In this document: in pieces, positions 33,735 to 43,100 of the stretch
Layout of the letters: each line of letters opens with the position of its first letter
Position numbering within the stretch: the stretch's first letter is position 1
From: Actinoplanes sp. L3-i22
Lineage (GTDB): Bacteria; Actinomycetota; Actinomycetes; Mycobacteriales; Micromonosporaceae
Reading direction: 5' to 3'
Assembly: GCF_019704555.1 (NCBI RefSeq)
Contig: NZ_AP024745.1
Location: 8,316,501-8,380,500 of the forward strand
Length of the DNA: 64,000 bases
Program-made: the position numbers and the translations under genes
The notes under the pieces: model-generated
Told to the model about the DNA's origin: nothing
The model's database searches: none
What the model saw: only the letters and a program-made list of their open reading frames with translations

Positions 33735-33945
33735 CCTCAGCGCCGGCCGGACCGGGAGCGCGGCTGGGGCTCGGCCGGGCAACCGGGTCGCGTGGGTCCT
33801 TTTGAACCGCAACCACCCGCGGACGTCGCCCTTGCGGGTCTCGTGTTCTGGGCGCCCCGCGCCCTTGCGAGGCCCGGAAGGGTCCCCGCGGGAGCGACGA
33901 TCAGTTATCGGCCGCAGCCGAGGCAACGAAGAATTTGATCTTGAG
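33735..33945 (+). repeat. Dispersed intergenic element, copy C (long form)
   Basis: The conserved module runs from about 33788 to 33945. Upstream sequence from about 33735 (CCCTCAGCGCCGGCC, GCGGCTGGG, CAACCGGGTCGCGTGGGT) is shared with copy E only, so C and E form a longer subfamily. The main stem is GGGTCTCG/CGAGGCCC, with a G-U. The 3' end differs (TTATCGGCCGCAGCCGAGG). It lies between the secreted-protein gene and the DUF72 remnant. Confidence 0.9.
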
Positions 33946-33949
33946 GGGT

Positions 33950-34393
33950 TCAGGCCTGCGGGGATTGCGCCGCGTCGCCGAGCAGATCGAGGAGAGTCGT
34001 CGCGTTCCGCTGGGCATAATCGCCGAGACAATTGTTCATCAGAACATGTGTGCGCTTCGTCGCAGCGGCGAGCGCGCGCAGTTTCGGCGCCCGGTCGGCC
34101 AGTTCCTCGTCAGAATAGCGATAGCCGAACTTCTCTTGGATGTTCTTGCTCGTCCACTTGTCGCGGTCCCCGTGGAATCGCACGACCGCGAGTTCGACGG
34201 TCGGTTCGAGGATCGGCGGCCCGCACCGGGCCGTAACCTCCAGCGGGTATTCCTTGTTGGACCGGGTGATGCCGGACCACGGCGGGAACTGGAACAGCAG
34301 CGCACCCAGCCGGCCGAGGCCAGCGGGTCGAGCGCGCTCAGAGGCCCTGGTGGATCGCGGACACCCCGGCAAGCCGGCGGAACGCCTTACCAC
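33950..34393 (-). pseudogene. DUF72 family remnant
   Basis: A 147-codon frame with clear DUF72 (YecE-like) pieces: LGALLFQFPPWSGITRSNKE, then, after a jump, LEPTVELAVVRFHGDRDKW, YRYSDEELADRAPKLRAL and HVLMNNCLGDYAQRNATTLL. A complete DUF72 protein is about 250-300 residues. Here the N-terminal barrel half is missing and about 60-80 residues are lost between LEYP-like and VVRFHG segments. The first 25 residues are unrelated. It ends 4 bp from dispersed element copy C, so a rearrangement near the element is possible. Confidence 0.8.
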
Positions 34394-34478
34394 CCGGAGT
34401 CGATCAGTGTCGATCCTGATCCGACCCGTTGCACACCGGTGCCCGTCCCCGCCCCCACGGAAACGGGCACCCTTCGAC

Positions 34479-34901
34479 TCAGCTGGCCCGGCGCTCGCGG
34501 ACCTGCTTGCAGTTCACACACGTGGTCGCCGACGGGAACACCTCGAGCCGTTCCACCGGGATCGGGTTGGAACACCCCTCACAGTTCCCGTACGTCCCGT
34601 CCTCGAGCCGCTGCATCGCGTACTCCGCCTGGGTCCGCCGGTCGAGCAGCGTCCGCAGCAGCGAACCCGCCGCGTCCCGCTCGGCTGTCTTGGATCCGCT
34701 GTCGGCCTGGTCGTCCCCGGCCGAGTCGCCGATCTCCACGAGGCGCAGCCGATGGCTCGCCGCGACCGCGTCCGAGTACTCCGCGTCGAGCTCCTCGAAC
34801 CGGCTCCGCAGGAGCACCCGGATCTGCTCGACCTCCTCGGTCGAACGTCGATTCACCGCGCTAGCGCCCTTACCGGCCACAACCGCTCCGTTGACGAGCA
34901 T
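34479..34901 (-). CDS. DksA/TraR-type C4 zinc-finger protein
   Basis: A 140-residue protein: a long helical hairpin (RRSTEEVEQIRVLLRSRFEE, DAVAASHRLRLVEIGD) followed by the C4 zinc finger CEGCSNPIPVERL...CVNCKQ. The helix tip carries GSK and Asp residues as in DksA-like RNA-polymerase secondary-channel factors. GGGGGAC precedes the ATG at 34901; the frame itself opens at 35021. It probably tunes transcription initiation; direct evidence is lacking. Confidence 0.9.
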   Translation of the reverse strand: MLVNGAVVAGKGASAVNRRSTEEVEQIRVLLRSRFEELDAEYSDAVAASHRLRLVEIGDSAGDDQADSGSKTAERDAAGSLLRTLLDRRTQAEYAMQRLEDGTYGNCEGCSNPIPVERLEVFPSATTCVNCKQVRERRAS

Positions 34902-35088
34902 GCAGTCCCCCTGCCCTTCCCTCAGCCCCAGCCGGTGGTTCCCGGATCGGCTCGTGGAGCCGCCTGATACCCACCGCCGGAAGTCCCAAACGAGACCCCC
35001 GCGAAAAAGTAACCGGAGCATAACTGTCAGTGGTGGGTTGCGCCACGGACTCGGCAGACGGGTCTTGTGCCGACGATCACCTCATCGG

Positions 35089-35721
35089 TCAGCCCCCGGC
35101 CGTGACCAGGGCTGGATGCCGTGGATCGTCGAGACGGACGACCACGTCCGCGAAAGTTTCCGGGGCCACCTCGTCCACATATCGGGCGAAGGCGGGCAAC
35201 GTCCACCGGTCTGCGGCGGCGGTGCGCCGGCCCAGGGCGGCAGCCGACACCGCAAGGTGGACGGTGAAGTCGAACGGCAGCCCGGCGCCGAGCAGCAACG
35301 GGCCGCTGACCAGGACGACCGTACCCGGTGGGAGCTCGCGGTAGGGCTCCCGGGCGGCCCGATCGGTGTCCGCGTTCCACAGCCGGGTGACGATCCGCCC
35401 GGAGCCGCCGGGGCCGGCCGGGTCGAGCACCTCGCGGATCAGGCCGGCCTCGTCGAACCAGCCGGCGTAGAACGAGTCCGGATTCGCCCGCCCGAACTCC
35501 AGCCGGACCGACGCCGGGCGCAGGAAATCCCTGGTCACGATGCGAACGGCCGGTCGCCCGCGGACCCGCAGCGGGTCGACCAGGGCGTCCGCCAGAGCCG
35601 CCGGGTCGGCCGCGTCCGCCCCGTCCACGGCCACCCGGATCATAGTGTCGGATTCCCGACTTGCCAGCCGTTCGGCGAGATCATCGACGAGGACGGCGAA
35701 CGAGACGGGACGCACACGCAT
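35089..35721 (-). CDS. Uridine-kinase-like P-loop fold with lost Walker A
   Basis: A 210-residue protein of the actinobacterial uridine-kinase-like family: VRIVTRDFLRPASVRLEFGR, DSFYAGWFDEAGLIREVLDP, TVVLVSGPLLLGAGLPFDFT. In relatives the first strand leads into GxxGxGK(S/T). Here the same place reads VAVDGADAADPAALADAL, with no Lys-Ser/Thr, so ATP binding by a normal P-loop is not expected. Either a pseudo-kinase or a relic. It starts 3 bp after the stop of the winged-helix regulator, so it is in its operon. Confidence 0.7.
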   Translation of the reverse strand: MRVRPVSFAVLVDDLAERLASRESDTMIRVAVDGADAADPAALADALVDPLRVRGRPAVRIVTRDFLRPASVRLEFGRANPDSFYAGWFDEAGLIREVLDPAGPGGSGRIVTRLWNADTDRAAREPYRELPPGTVVLVSGPLLLGAGLPFDFTVHLAVSAAALGRRTAAADRWTLPAFARYVDEVAPETFADVVVRLDDPRHPALVTAGG

Positions 35722-35724
35722 GGC

Positions 35725-36279
35725 TCAATCGTGCGGCATGATCGTGACCCGGGCGTCGTCGGCCAGCCGGTAGCCCACCCCGTAGACGGTGGTGACGGCG
35801 GGCACGTGCGCGCCCAGCTTGAGCCGCAGCCGGCGGACGTGCACGTCGACCGTGCGCTCCCCGGCCCGCTCGTAGCCCCACACGCCGGCCAGCAGCTGGG
35901 CCCGGCTGAACACCCGGCGCGGCCGCTCGGCCAGGTAGAGCATGAGGTCGAACTCGAGGCGGGTCAGCGCGACCGCCTCACCCTCCAGCAGGACCTGGCG
36001 GGACCCGGTGAGCAGGCGCACCTCCGGCCCGCTGGGGGCCGGCTCCGGCTCCGGCTCGACCGGCACGGTGGCCGACTCCACGGTGACCGTGCCCCGGCTC
36101 AGCTCGACCAGCTCGCGCACCGCGGCGAGCAGCCGGTGCGCCTGTGGCGAGACCGCGTCGCCGGTGAGCGGAATGGCGAGCGTCACGGTCAATGCCGGTT
36201 CGGAGCGGCGATTGGCGGGGCCCCGCCCCGGTCCGGCAGATCGACGATCGGCTCGCGGCGACAATGCGCTGACCGGCAT
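35725..36279 (-). CDS. Winged-helix regulator (OmpR/PhoB C-terminal type) without receiver
   Basis: A 184-residue protein. The C-terminal 95 residues are a Trans_reg_C domain: [40 protein letters not shown], then [15 protein letters not shown] and YGVGYRLA. The N-terminal 80 residues hold no receiver domain or phospho-Asp and include a Pro/Glu-rich linker. GGGGGAT precedes the ATG at 36279. It is followed without a gap by the kinase-fold gene. The 36280-36506 leader contains two CCGGTAAC words 19 bp apart, possible direct-repeat sites for it. Confidence 0.88.
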   Translation of the reverse strand: MPVSALSPRADRRSAGPGRGPANRRSEPALTVTLAIPLTGDAVSPQAHRLLAAVRELVELSRGTVTVESATVPVEPEPEPAPSGPEVRLLTGSRQVLLEGEAVALTRLEFDLMLYLAERPRRVFSRAQLLAGVWGYERAGERTVDVHVRRLRLKLGAHVPAVTTVYGVGYRLADDARVTIMPHD

Positions 36280-36417
36280 TGATTGATCCCCCAGAAATTT
36301 GTTGCGGCAAGCGAATATGAGCGATCACTGTGCGTTAAGCGGGCCTGATATTTCCCCTCGGCCACTTTGCGGGTCAAGTCACCATCCACAGTGTGAGAAA
36401 GACGTTCCATATTGTTC

Positions 36418-36444
36418 CCGGTAACACGAATGCATTCCGGTAAC
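36418..36444. promoter_or_regulatory. Direct repeat CCGGTAAC in the regulator leader
   Basis: CCGGTAAC occurs at 36418-36425 and 36437-36444. PhoB-type winged-helix regulators bind direct repeats, so this may be an autoregulatory site. Rest of 36280-36506: an AT-richer leader with no gene. Confidence 0.3.
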
Positions 36445-36507
36445 GCTTTCTGTCAGCCTCATTAAGCATTGCCGAACCCCATGCGTCTGACCTGGGCCGG
36501 AACATGA

Positions 36508-36545
36508 CGAAGGGGGCGCCACGCTCACGCGTGGCGCCCCCTTCG
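36508..36545 (-). terminator. Strong terminator after secA2
   Basis: CGAAGGGGGCGCCACG and CGTGGCGCCCCCTTCG form a 16-bp perfect stem with a short loop, starting 16 bp beyond the secA2 stop. Confidence 0.9.
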
Positions 36546-36560
36546 TAAACGAACGTGAAA

Positions 36561-38852
36561 TCAGCCACCCGAGGTGAGTCGGCGGCCGACCGCCGCGATC
36601 AACCGGTCCAGCTCCGAGCCGAACGGGTTGTCGTGCACCAGGTACGTCCACGTGGCCGACGGCCGGACGATCTCCGCCCGGTCCGGCTGCCAGCCGTCGG
36701 TCAGGTCGACCTCGTCGAACGTCTCGATGGTCCGCTCCTCGACCTTGGTCAGCAGGTCCTGGAACGCCGGCACCGCGGACCGGTGGAACTCGTCCAGCGG
36801 GTCCAGCTTGCCCAGCGCCCGCAGATGCACGCCCTCGCGGACCTCGGACAGGTACGCCAGATGGTCGGCCCACAGCCGGTCCAGGTGGTAGAGCGCGATC
36901 GCCCGGGCCGAGTCGGACAGCACGTCCTCGTCGGTCTCCTTGGCCTTCTCCGGCGACCGCTCCAGCAGCATGATCGCCGCGACCTCGGAGGTGAGCAGGC
37001 GCTCGCGCCGCTCGGCCATCAGCAGCCGCTGCTGCTCGATCACCACGCTGTAGCGCCAGGTGTTGCGGTGGATCTCGTGGTTGACGCCCTCGGCGACCCG
37101 CTGGGCGTGCTCGACCGCGTAGTCGACCTGCTGGTCGTGCACGACGCCGTCCATGTCCATCCGCGGCGAGGCCGGCAGGATGTCCCCGGCGTGCCGGCTG
37201 ACCAGCTCGTCCTCGAGGCTGACGAAGAACACCGAGGCGCCCGGGTCACCCTGCCGGCCGGCCCGGCCACGCAGCTGGTCGTCGACCCGGCGGCTGTCGT
37301 GGCGGCCGGCACCGATCACGTACAGCCCGCCCAGCTCGACGACCTTGTCCCGGTCCTTCTCGTCGCTGCCGCCCAGCCGGATGTCGACACCACGACCGGC
37401 CATCTGGGTGGAGACGGTGACCGCGCCGACCGCGCCGGCCTCCGCGATGATCGTCGCCTCCTCGGCGTCGTTCTTCGCGTTCAGCACGTTCGACGGCACA
37501 CCGGCCTCGGCCAGCTGCTCGGCCAGCCGCTCGGACGCCTTCACGTCCAGCGTGCCGACCAGCACCGGGCGACCCTTGTCGTGCGCGATCTTGATCTCTT
37601 CGACCAGCGCCTCGTCCCGGGTGTCGTGCGCCGAGTAGATCCGGTCCGGGTCGTCCTCGCGGATGTTCGGGGTGTTCGACGGGACGACCGCGACCTCGAG
37701 GTTGAAGTACTCCCGGAGCTGCTCGCCGACGTGCACCGCGGTCGCCGTCATGCCGCAGACCGTCTTGTAGAGCGCGATGTACGCCTGCACCGTGATGGTG
37801 TTCAGCACCTCGCCCTCGGCGGTCGCGGACAGGCCCTCCTTGGCCTCCACGGCCGCCTGCAGCCCGTCCGGCCAGCGGCGGCGCTGGGCCACCCGGCCGC
37901 GCATCTCGTCGATCAGCTCGACCCCGCCGTTGCGGACGATGTAGTCCACGTCGCGGCGCAGCAGGGCGTGCGCGTGCAGCGCCACGTTCACCGCGGACAG
38001 GTGCTCGACCTGGTCGTCGGCGTACAGGTCGATGCCGCCGAGCAGCTCCTCGATGTTCTTCAGGCCGGTCTCGGTGAAGGCGACGCTGCGCCCGTCCTCG
38101 GCGACCTCGTAGTCCTTGCCGTTGCGCAGGCCCTTGACCAGCTCGGCGGCCTCGTGCACCGGGTCGCTCTCGGTGGCGGTCGAACCGGCCAGCACCATCG
38201 GCACCCGGGCCTCGTCGATCAGGATCGAGTCGGCCTCGTCGACGATCGCGGTGGCCAGGTCGCGCTGCACCCGGTCGGCGACGTCGGTGACCAGCTGGTC
38301 CCGCAGGTAGTCGAAGCCGGCCTCGGACACCGACACGTAGGTGACGTCCGCGGCGTACGCCTCCCGGCGCTCCTCCGGGGTCATCGCCTCGGTCACCGAG
38401 CCGACGGTCAGGCCGAGCAGCGTGTAGATCGGCTCCATCCACTCGGCGTCGCGCTTGGCCAGATAGTCGTTGACGGTCAGCACGTGCACCGGGCCGTTGC
38501 CGAGCCGGGTGTGCCCGTAGGCGGCGATCGCCGCGGTGAGCGTCTTGCCCTCACCGGTGGCCATCTCGGCGACCCGGCCGGAGAGCAGCGCCATCGCGCC
38601 GAGCAGCTGGACGTCGTACGGCCGCTGGCCGATCGCCCGGCGGGACGCCTCCCGGCCGACCGCGCAGATCTCGGTGAAATCGGATGCCTCGCGCGCGGCG
38701 TCGGTGAGCGCCGCGTCGTCCAGCTCCTTGAGGGCCTCTTCACGGGCCTCGATCGGGTCCAGGCGCTTCGACAGCGGGCCGAGGTCCACAGTCGTGCCGG
38801 GACGCTGCAAAAACTTGCGGAATCGGTTCTTGAATCGCTGCGACACACCCAT
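36561..38852 (-). CDS. secA2: SecA2, accessory preprotein translocase ATPase
   Basis: A 763-residue SecA-family motor. Walker A MATGEGKT at about 97-104, DEAD-type box IVDEADSILIDEARVP near residue 195, helicase motif STQMAGRGVDIRLGGSDE, and DDQLRGRAGRQGDPG. It is about 150 residues shorter than housekeeping SecA and lacks the C-terminal linker and Cys zinc finger, which is the accessory SecA2 pattern of actinobacteria. The start MGVSQRFKNRFRKFLQRPGT at 38852 is supported by homology; the frame opens at 38915. No SecY2 or glycoprotein cargo cluster is nearby. A 16-bp stem terminator follows. Confidence 0.93.
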   Translation of the reverse strand: MGVSQRFKNRFRKFLQRPGTTVDLGPLSKRLDPIEAREEALKELDDAALTDAAREASDFTEICAVGREASRRAIGQRPYDVQLLGAMALLSGRVAEMATGEGKTLTAAIAAYGHTRLGNGPVHVLTVNDYLAKRDAEWMEPIYTLLGLTVGSVTEAMTPEERREAYAADVTYVSVSEAGFDYLRDQLVTDVADRVQRDLATAIVDEADSILIDEARVPMVLAGSTATESDPVHEAAELVKGLRNGKDYEVAEDGRSVAFTETGLKNIEELLGGIDLYADDQVEHLSAVNVALHAHALLRRDVDYIVRNGGVELIDEMRGRVAQRRRWPDGLQAAVEAKEGLSATAEGEVLNTITVQAYIALYKTVCGMTATAVHVGEQLREYFNLEVAVVPSNTPNIREDDPDRIYSAHDTRDEALVEEIKIAHDKGRPVLVGTLDVKASERLAEQLAEAGVPSNVLNAKNDAEEATIIAEAGAVGAVTVSTQMAGRGVDIRLGGSDEKDRDKVVELGGLYVIGAGRHDSRRVDDQLRGRAGRQGDPGASVFFVSLEDELVSRHAGDILPASPRMDMDGVVHDQQVDYAVEHAQRVAEGVNHEIHRNTWRYSVVIEQQRLLMAERRERLLTSEVAAIMLLERSPEKAKETDEDVLSDSARAIALYHLDRLWADHLAYLSEVREGVHLRALGKLDPLDEFHRSAVPAFQDLLTKVEERTIETFDEVDLTDGWQPDRAEIVRPSATWTYLVHDNPFGSELDRLIAAVGRRLTSGG

Positions 38853-38996
38853 GGCGCGCAACGGTACTTTATTTCGCTGGTGCCCATCCGCCGGACTCCC
38901 GCGCGCCGCCCGCACGAGATTCGCCGCGCACGGTGGTTTGCCTCCCGGTATCGCCGGGCACCAGCTCTCACGAAACGCACAGGAAGGGGGGTCCGG

Positions 38997-39734
38997 ATGC
39001 CCAGCCAGCTCGTCTGCCGGCCGGAACGGGACCTCCCGGTGGCGGTGCTCCGCGTCAGCGGCACCCTGGACCGGCTCACCGGCGACGCGCTCGGCCTCGC
39101 GGTCCGCCGCAGCCTCGCCGTCCAGCCGGTGAAACTGCTGCTCGACGTGACCCGATTAAAGGTGGCCGACCCGATCGCCCTCGGCACGTTCGGCTCGGTG
39201 GTCTGCCAGACCGCGGAGTTCCCGAACGTGCCGATCGTCGTCTGCGGGGCCGATCAGGGCACGTCCGCCGCGCTGGCGGCGACCCCCGCCTGCGCCGGGG
39301 TGGAGATGGCCGGTGACTGTGCCGCCGCCCTGGCCGAGGCCGGCCGCCAGCCCGCGCCGGACCGGGTCCGGGTCCGGCTGCGCCCGGTTCCGGAGGCCTG
39401 CCGGCAGGTGCGCCATCTGGTCGATCAGGCCTGCACCGGGTGGCAGCGCTCGGAGTTCACCGCTACCGCGGCGCTGATCGCGACGGAACTGGTGGCCAAC
39501 GTGGTCCGGCACGCCCGCACGACGATGGAGTTCACCATCGCCCATCGCGACGGGCGCATCACGATGGCGGTCCGGGACGGCAGCCGGCACCTGCCCAAGA
39601 CCCTCGATCCGGGGATCACCGACGCCGGGGGCCGGGGATTGCGCCTGGTCCGGGAGTTGTCGGCGGCGTGGGGCGTGCTCCCGGTCAGCGACGGCAAGGT
39701 CGTCTGGACCCACCTCACCCCGGCTCTCCCCTGA
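38997..39734 (+). CDS. STAS-HATPase fusion (anti-anti-sigma plus anti-sigma kinase)
   Basis: A 245-residue protein. Residues 5-105 are a STAS domain (VAVLRVSGTLDRLTGDALGL, KLLLDVTRLKVADPIALGTF), although the usual phospho-Ser position is replaced by ADPIALG. Residues about 120-245 are an RsbW-like HATPase_c with N-box ATELVANVVRHARTTMEF, G1 MAVRDGS and G2 GGRGLRLVRELSAAWGV. Antagonist and kinase halves are normally separate proteins. AGGAAGGGGGG precedes the ATG. It is divergent from secA2. It probably tunes an alternative sigma factor, which is not encoded nearby. Confidence 0.85.
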   Translation: MPSQLVCRPERDLPVAVLRVSGTLDRLTGDALGLAVRRSLAVQPVKLLLDVTRLKVADPIALGTFGSVVCQTAEFPNVPIVVCGADQGTSAALAATPACAGVEMAGDCAAALAEAGRQPAPDRVRVRLRPVPEACRQVRHLVDQACTGWQRSEFTATAALIATELVANVVRHARTTMEFTIAHRDGRITMAVRDGSRHLPKTLDPGITDAGGRGLRLVRELSAAWGVLPVSDGKVVWTHLTPALP

Positions 39735-39850
39735 CCCTCACCTGACCCTCACCTGACCCTCACCCCGGCCTCGGCCTCGGCCTCGGCCCCGGCCCCGGCC
39801 CCGGCCCAGCTTCGGCCCCGGCCCAGCTTCGGGTCCGCTCCGGGTCCGGG
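39735..39850. repeat. Simple repeats after the STAS-HATPase gene
   Basis: Four CCCTCACCTGA-like units (39735-39763), three GGCCTC units and several GGCCCC units in a row, then CCCAGCTTCGG twice. No gene in 39735-40103 other than dispersed element copy D. Confidence 0.85.
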
Positions 39851-39880
39851 CTCGCCTGAGTTCCGCGATCCGGGCCAACA

Positions 39881-40034
39881 TCAAGATCAAATTCTTCTTT
39901 GCCTCGGTCCGCCGGGGTACAGATCGTCGCTCCCGCGGGGACCCTTCCGGGCCTCGCAGGGCGCTGGCGCGCCCAGAACGCGAGACCCTCCAGGGCGACG
40001 TCCGAGGGTGGTTGCGGTTCACCCCGAAGATCAA
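39881..40034 (-). repeat. Dispersed intergenic element, copy D
   Basis: A reverse-orientation copy between the convergent STAS-HATPase gene and the large repeat-protein gene. All blocks are present. The inner hairpin loop has changed (GGGCGC-GCCA-GCGCCC) while the stem is kept. The main stem is GGGTCTCGC/GCGAGGCCC. TTGATCTT words flank both ends. Confidence 0.92.
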
Positions 40035-40103
40035 CCCCAACCGCCACCGGCTGTGGCCATCGGTTCCCGGTGGCGCCGGCCTCCTACCGAACGAAACCGC
40101 AGG

Positions 40104-43100
40104 TCACGGGCGTCCCGGCAGTCCACTCGGCGCGCTGGACGGATCCTCCGGAGCGCCCGTGTCGACCGCAACCACCGGCCGGGCGACCTGAGGCGCGGCC
40201 CGTCCCGGCAGACCGGACGGCACACTCGACTCATCGATCGGAGCCCCAGAACCCTGCTCCTGACCAGCCACCTGACCAGCCGACTGGCCAACCATCTGAC
40301 CAGCCACCTGACCAACCGCCTGGCCAGGCATCTGACCAACCGCCTGGCCGGCCACTTGACCAGCCGCGTGACCAGCCGCCTGGCCAGTCACCTGACCGGC
40401 CACCTGGCCGGCCACCTGGCCGGCCACCTGGCCGGCCACCTGGCCGGACTGCCCCATGTCCGGCGGTTGCAGCCCGGGCCGCGCCACCACCGGATTGTTG
40501 TGCTGCCCCATGTCCGGCGCCTGCAGCCCCGGCCGCCCGAAAGTCCCACCCGGAGCTCCCGCAGGCGGATTGTGCTGCCCCATATCGGGCGCCTGCAGCC
40601 CCGGCCGCCCAAAGGTCCCACCCGGAGCACCGGCAGGCGGATTGTGCTGCCCCAGGTCCGGCGGCTGCAGACCCGGCCGGTTCTGCCCCGTCCCAGGAGC
40701 CTGCCCAACCGAAACCTGCCCAACCGAAACCTGCCCAGCCGGAGCCTGCCCAACCGTCCCCTGACCCTGACCCACAGCCCCCTGACCCACAGCCCCCTGA
40801 GCCATCGCAGGCTGCCCGGCCGGAACCGTAGGCTGCCCGATCCCAGGACCAGCCGACATCCCAGGCTGCTCCATCCCAGGAGCGCCGCCGCCCTGCCCCA
40901 TCCCGGGCTGGCCGATCCCAGGCTGCTCCATCCCAGGAGCGCCGCCGCCCTGCCCCATCCCGGGCTGGCCGATCCCAGGCTGACCCATCCCAGGAGCGCC
41001 GGCGGGGCCTGCCCCTGGCTGGGCCACTCCGGGCTGACCGATCCCAGGTTGGCCGATCCCGGGAGCGGGTTGCTGTGCAGTCCCAGGAGAGGCCATCCCA
41101 GGAGCCGTGGGCATGCCGGAGTGGGCAGCCTGGTCCTGTCCCGGGAAGCCGGGCTGGGCCGTTCCTGGGACCGGTACCGGGAACGTCGCCGGCGCCGGCG
41201 GAGGAAGCATTCCGCCGAGGCCGCCGTTACCCGGCCCGCCGGCCGGCCGGGCGGAGCGGGTGAAGCGCGGCGCGTCCAACGGGCTGTTCTGCTGGCTGTA
41301 GCTGGGCCCGGCAACCTGCCCGGCCATCGGCTCACCGAGCGGCGCACCGAGCGGCGGGAGTACATCGGCCTGCGGCGCCGCGGCGACCGGCGGCGCGGCC
41401 CACGGCGGCGGAGCTCCCTCACTGAGATCCGTAGGCGCGGCCGTCGTCGGCGCTACCGCCGCGATCGGCCCCATCCCACCAGGAGCCTGCTCCATCCCAT
41501 GCTGAATCCCGCCGAACCCACCCTGCCCCGGACCGAATCCCCCCGGACCCTGGGCAGCCCCATCCTGGGACTGACCGAAGCCACCTTGGACCTGGGTAGC
41601 CCCATCCTGGGACTGACCGAAGCCACCCTGGACCTGGGTAGCCCCATCCTGGGACTGGCCAAAGCCGCCTTGAAGCTGGGTGGCCGCAACCTGGGTTGCC
41701 CCATCCTGGGTCTGACCTAGGCCGCCCAGAGCCTGACCGAAGCCGCCCTGAGCGTGCTCGATCCCGCCCGCTGCCGGGCCGGCCGCGCCTGGAGTCATCG
41801 CCTCGGTACCCGGAGCGGCCCACGACGGACTTGTCGGTACCTCAGCCGTCGCGGAAGTCGCCCACGGCGGAGCACCCGGCGCCGAGCCGGCCGGCTGGGC
41901 CAACCCGGCGAGCTGGGCCGAACCGGCAGGCTGACTCATTCCCGGAGGCTGAGTCATTCCCGCAGGCGAAGCCATCCCCCCAAGTGGGGACAGTCCGGCG
42001 GACTGGGCAGGCCCGCCCTCGGTCGCCTGCCATTGCTGGGTAGCTCCGGTCTCAGCCGGCGGCCACGGCTGGGCGGCACCGCCTTCGGTCGGTGGCCACT
42101 CCTGGGTGGCACCGCCTTCGGTCGGCGGCCGCTGCTGAGTGGCTGCGCCGTCGGCTGGCGGCCACTGCTGAGTGGCTGCGCCGTCGGCCGGGGGCCATTG
42201 TTTGGCGGGGCCGCCTTCGGGTGGTGGCCACTGCTTGGTGGAGGGTTCTCCGGCTACGCCGAAGTTGCTCTGGCCGACGGATCCTTGTGGCGCGCCGGAG
42301 CCAGGGGACGGAAAGTCTGATCCGGGCTGCCCGGCAAGGCCTGCCATACCGACCGTCTCGGCGTGGCCGGAGAACGCTTTCGGGCCCGGCTCCCCCGGTG
42401 TGCCGTCGGCCGGTGGCCAAGCCTTCAGTCCGCTCAACGCAGGCGCGTCGCTGCTGGCCGGTTCCGTGACAGCCCAAGGCGTCGAGCCGCCAGCCGGCAC
42501 ATCGCCACCTGCGGCATCGGCTGCGGGCCACGACTTCAAGCCGCTGGTGGGAGCACCTTCGGGCTCGGCTGCGGGCCACGATTTCAAGCCGCTGGTGGGA
42601 GCACCTTCGGGCTCGGCTGCGGGCCACGGCTTCAGGCCGCCGGAAAGGCCCGGGACTTCGGGGACAGGGCCGAGGGAAAGGCCGGAGACTGCCGGGCCGG
42701 TGCCGCCGGAAAAGGTTGAGCGGGCCGGGCCGGCGCTGGGGAGGCCTGAGTCGGAGCCGCCGGGGCCTGAGGTGGGGATACCGGGGGCTGAGATGGAGAG
42801 GCCGGGAGCGATGGGGTCCGAGGAGGGCCATGGGCGTGGGGTGCTGTCCGTCTCGGACGCGGGCCAGGCGGCCGGCGAACCCGGAGCGGCCGCAGACGCG
42901 GGCCACGCTACCGGCGAACCCGGAGCGGCCGCAGACCCGGGCCACGCTACCGGCGAACCCGGAGCGGCCGCGGACCCGGGCCACGCTACCGGCGAACCCG
43001 GGGCGGCCGGGGACGCGGGCCAGGCTGCTGACGGACCCGGGGCGGCCGCGGACGCGGGCCAGGCGGCCGGGGAACCCGGGGCGGCCTCGGACGCCGACCA

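Noticed and set aside
36555..38996. Plus-strand open frame through secA2 into the STAS-HATPase gene
   Set aside because: The extension is antisense to secA2 and has no protein-like features. The STAS domain starts at 38997 behind a good ribosome site.
40008..41720. Plus-strand frame opposite the repeat protein
   Set aside because: The head of the minus-strand protein has a plausible CxxC motif, a ribosome site and a divergent neighbour. The plus frame is Arg/Pro/His low complexity.
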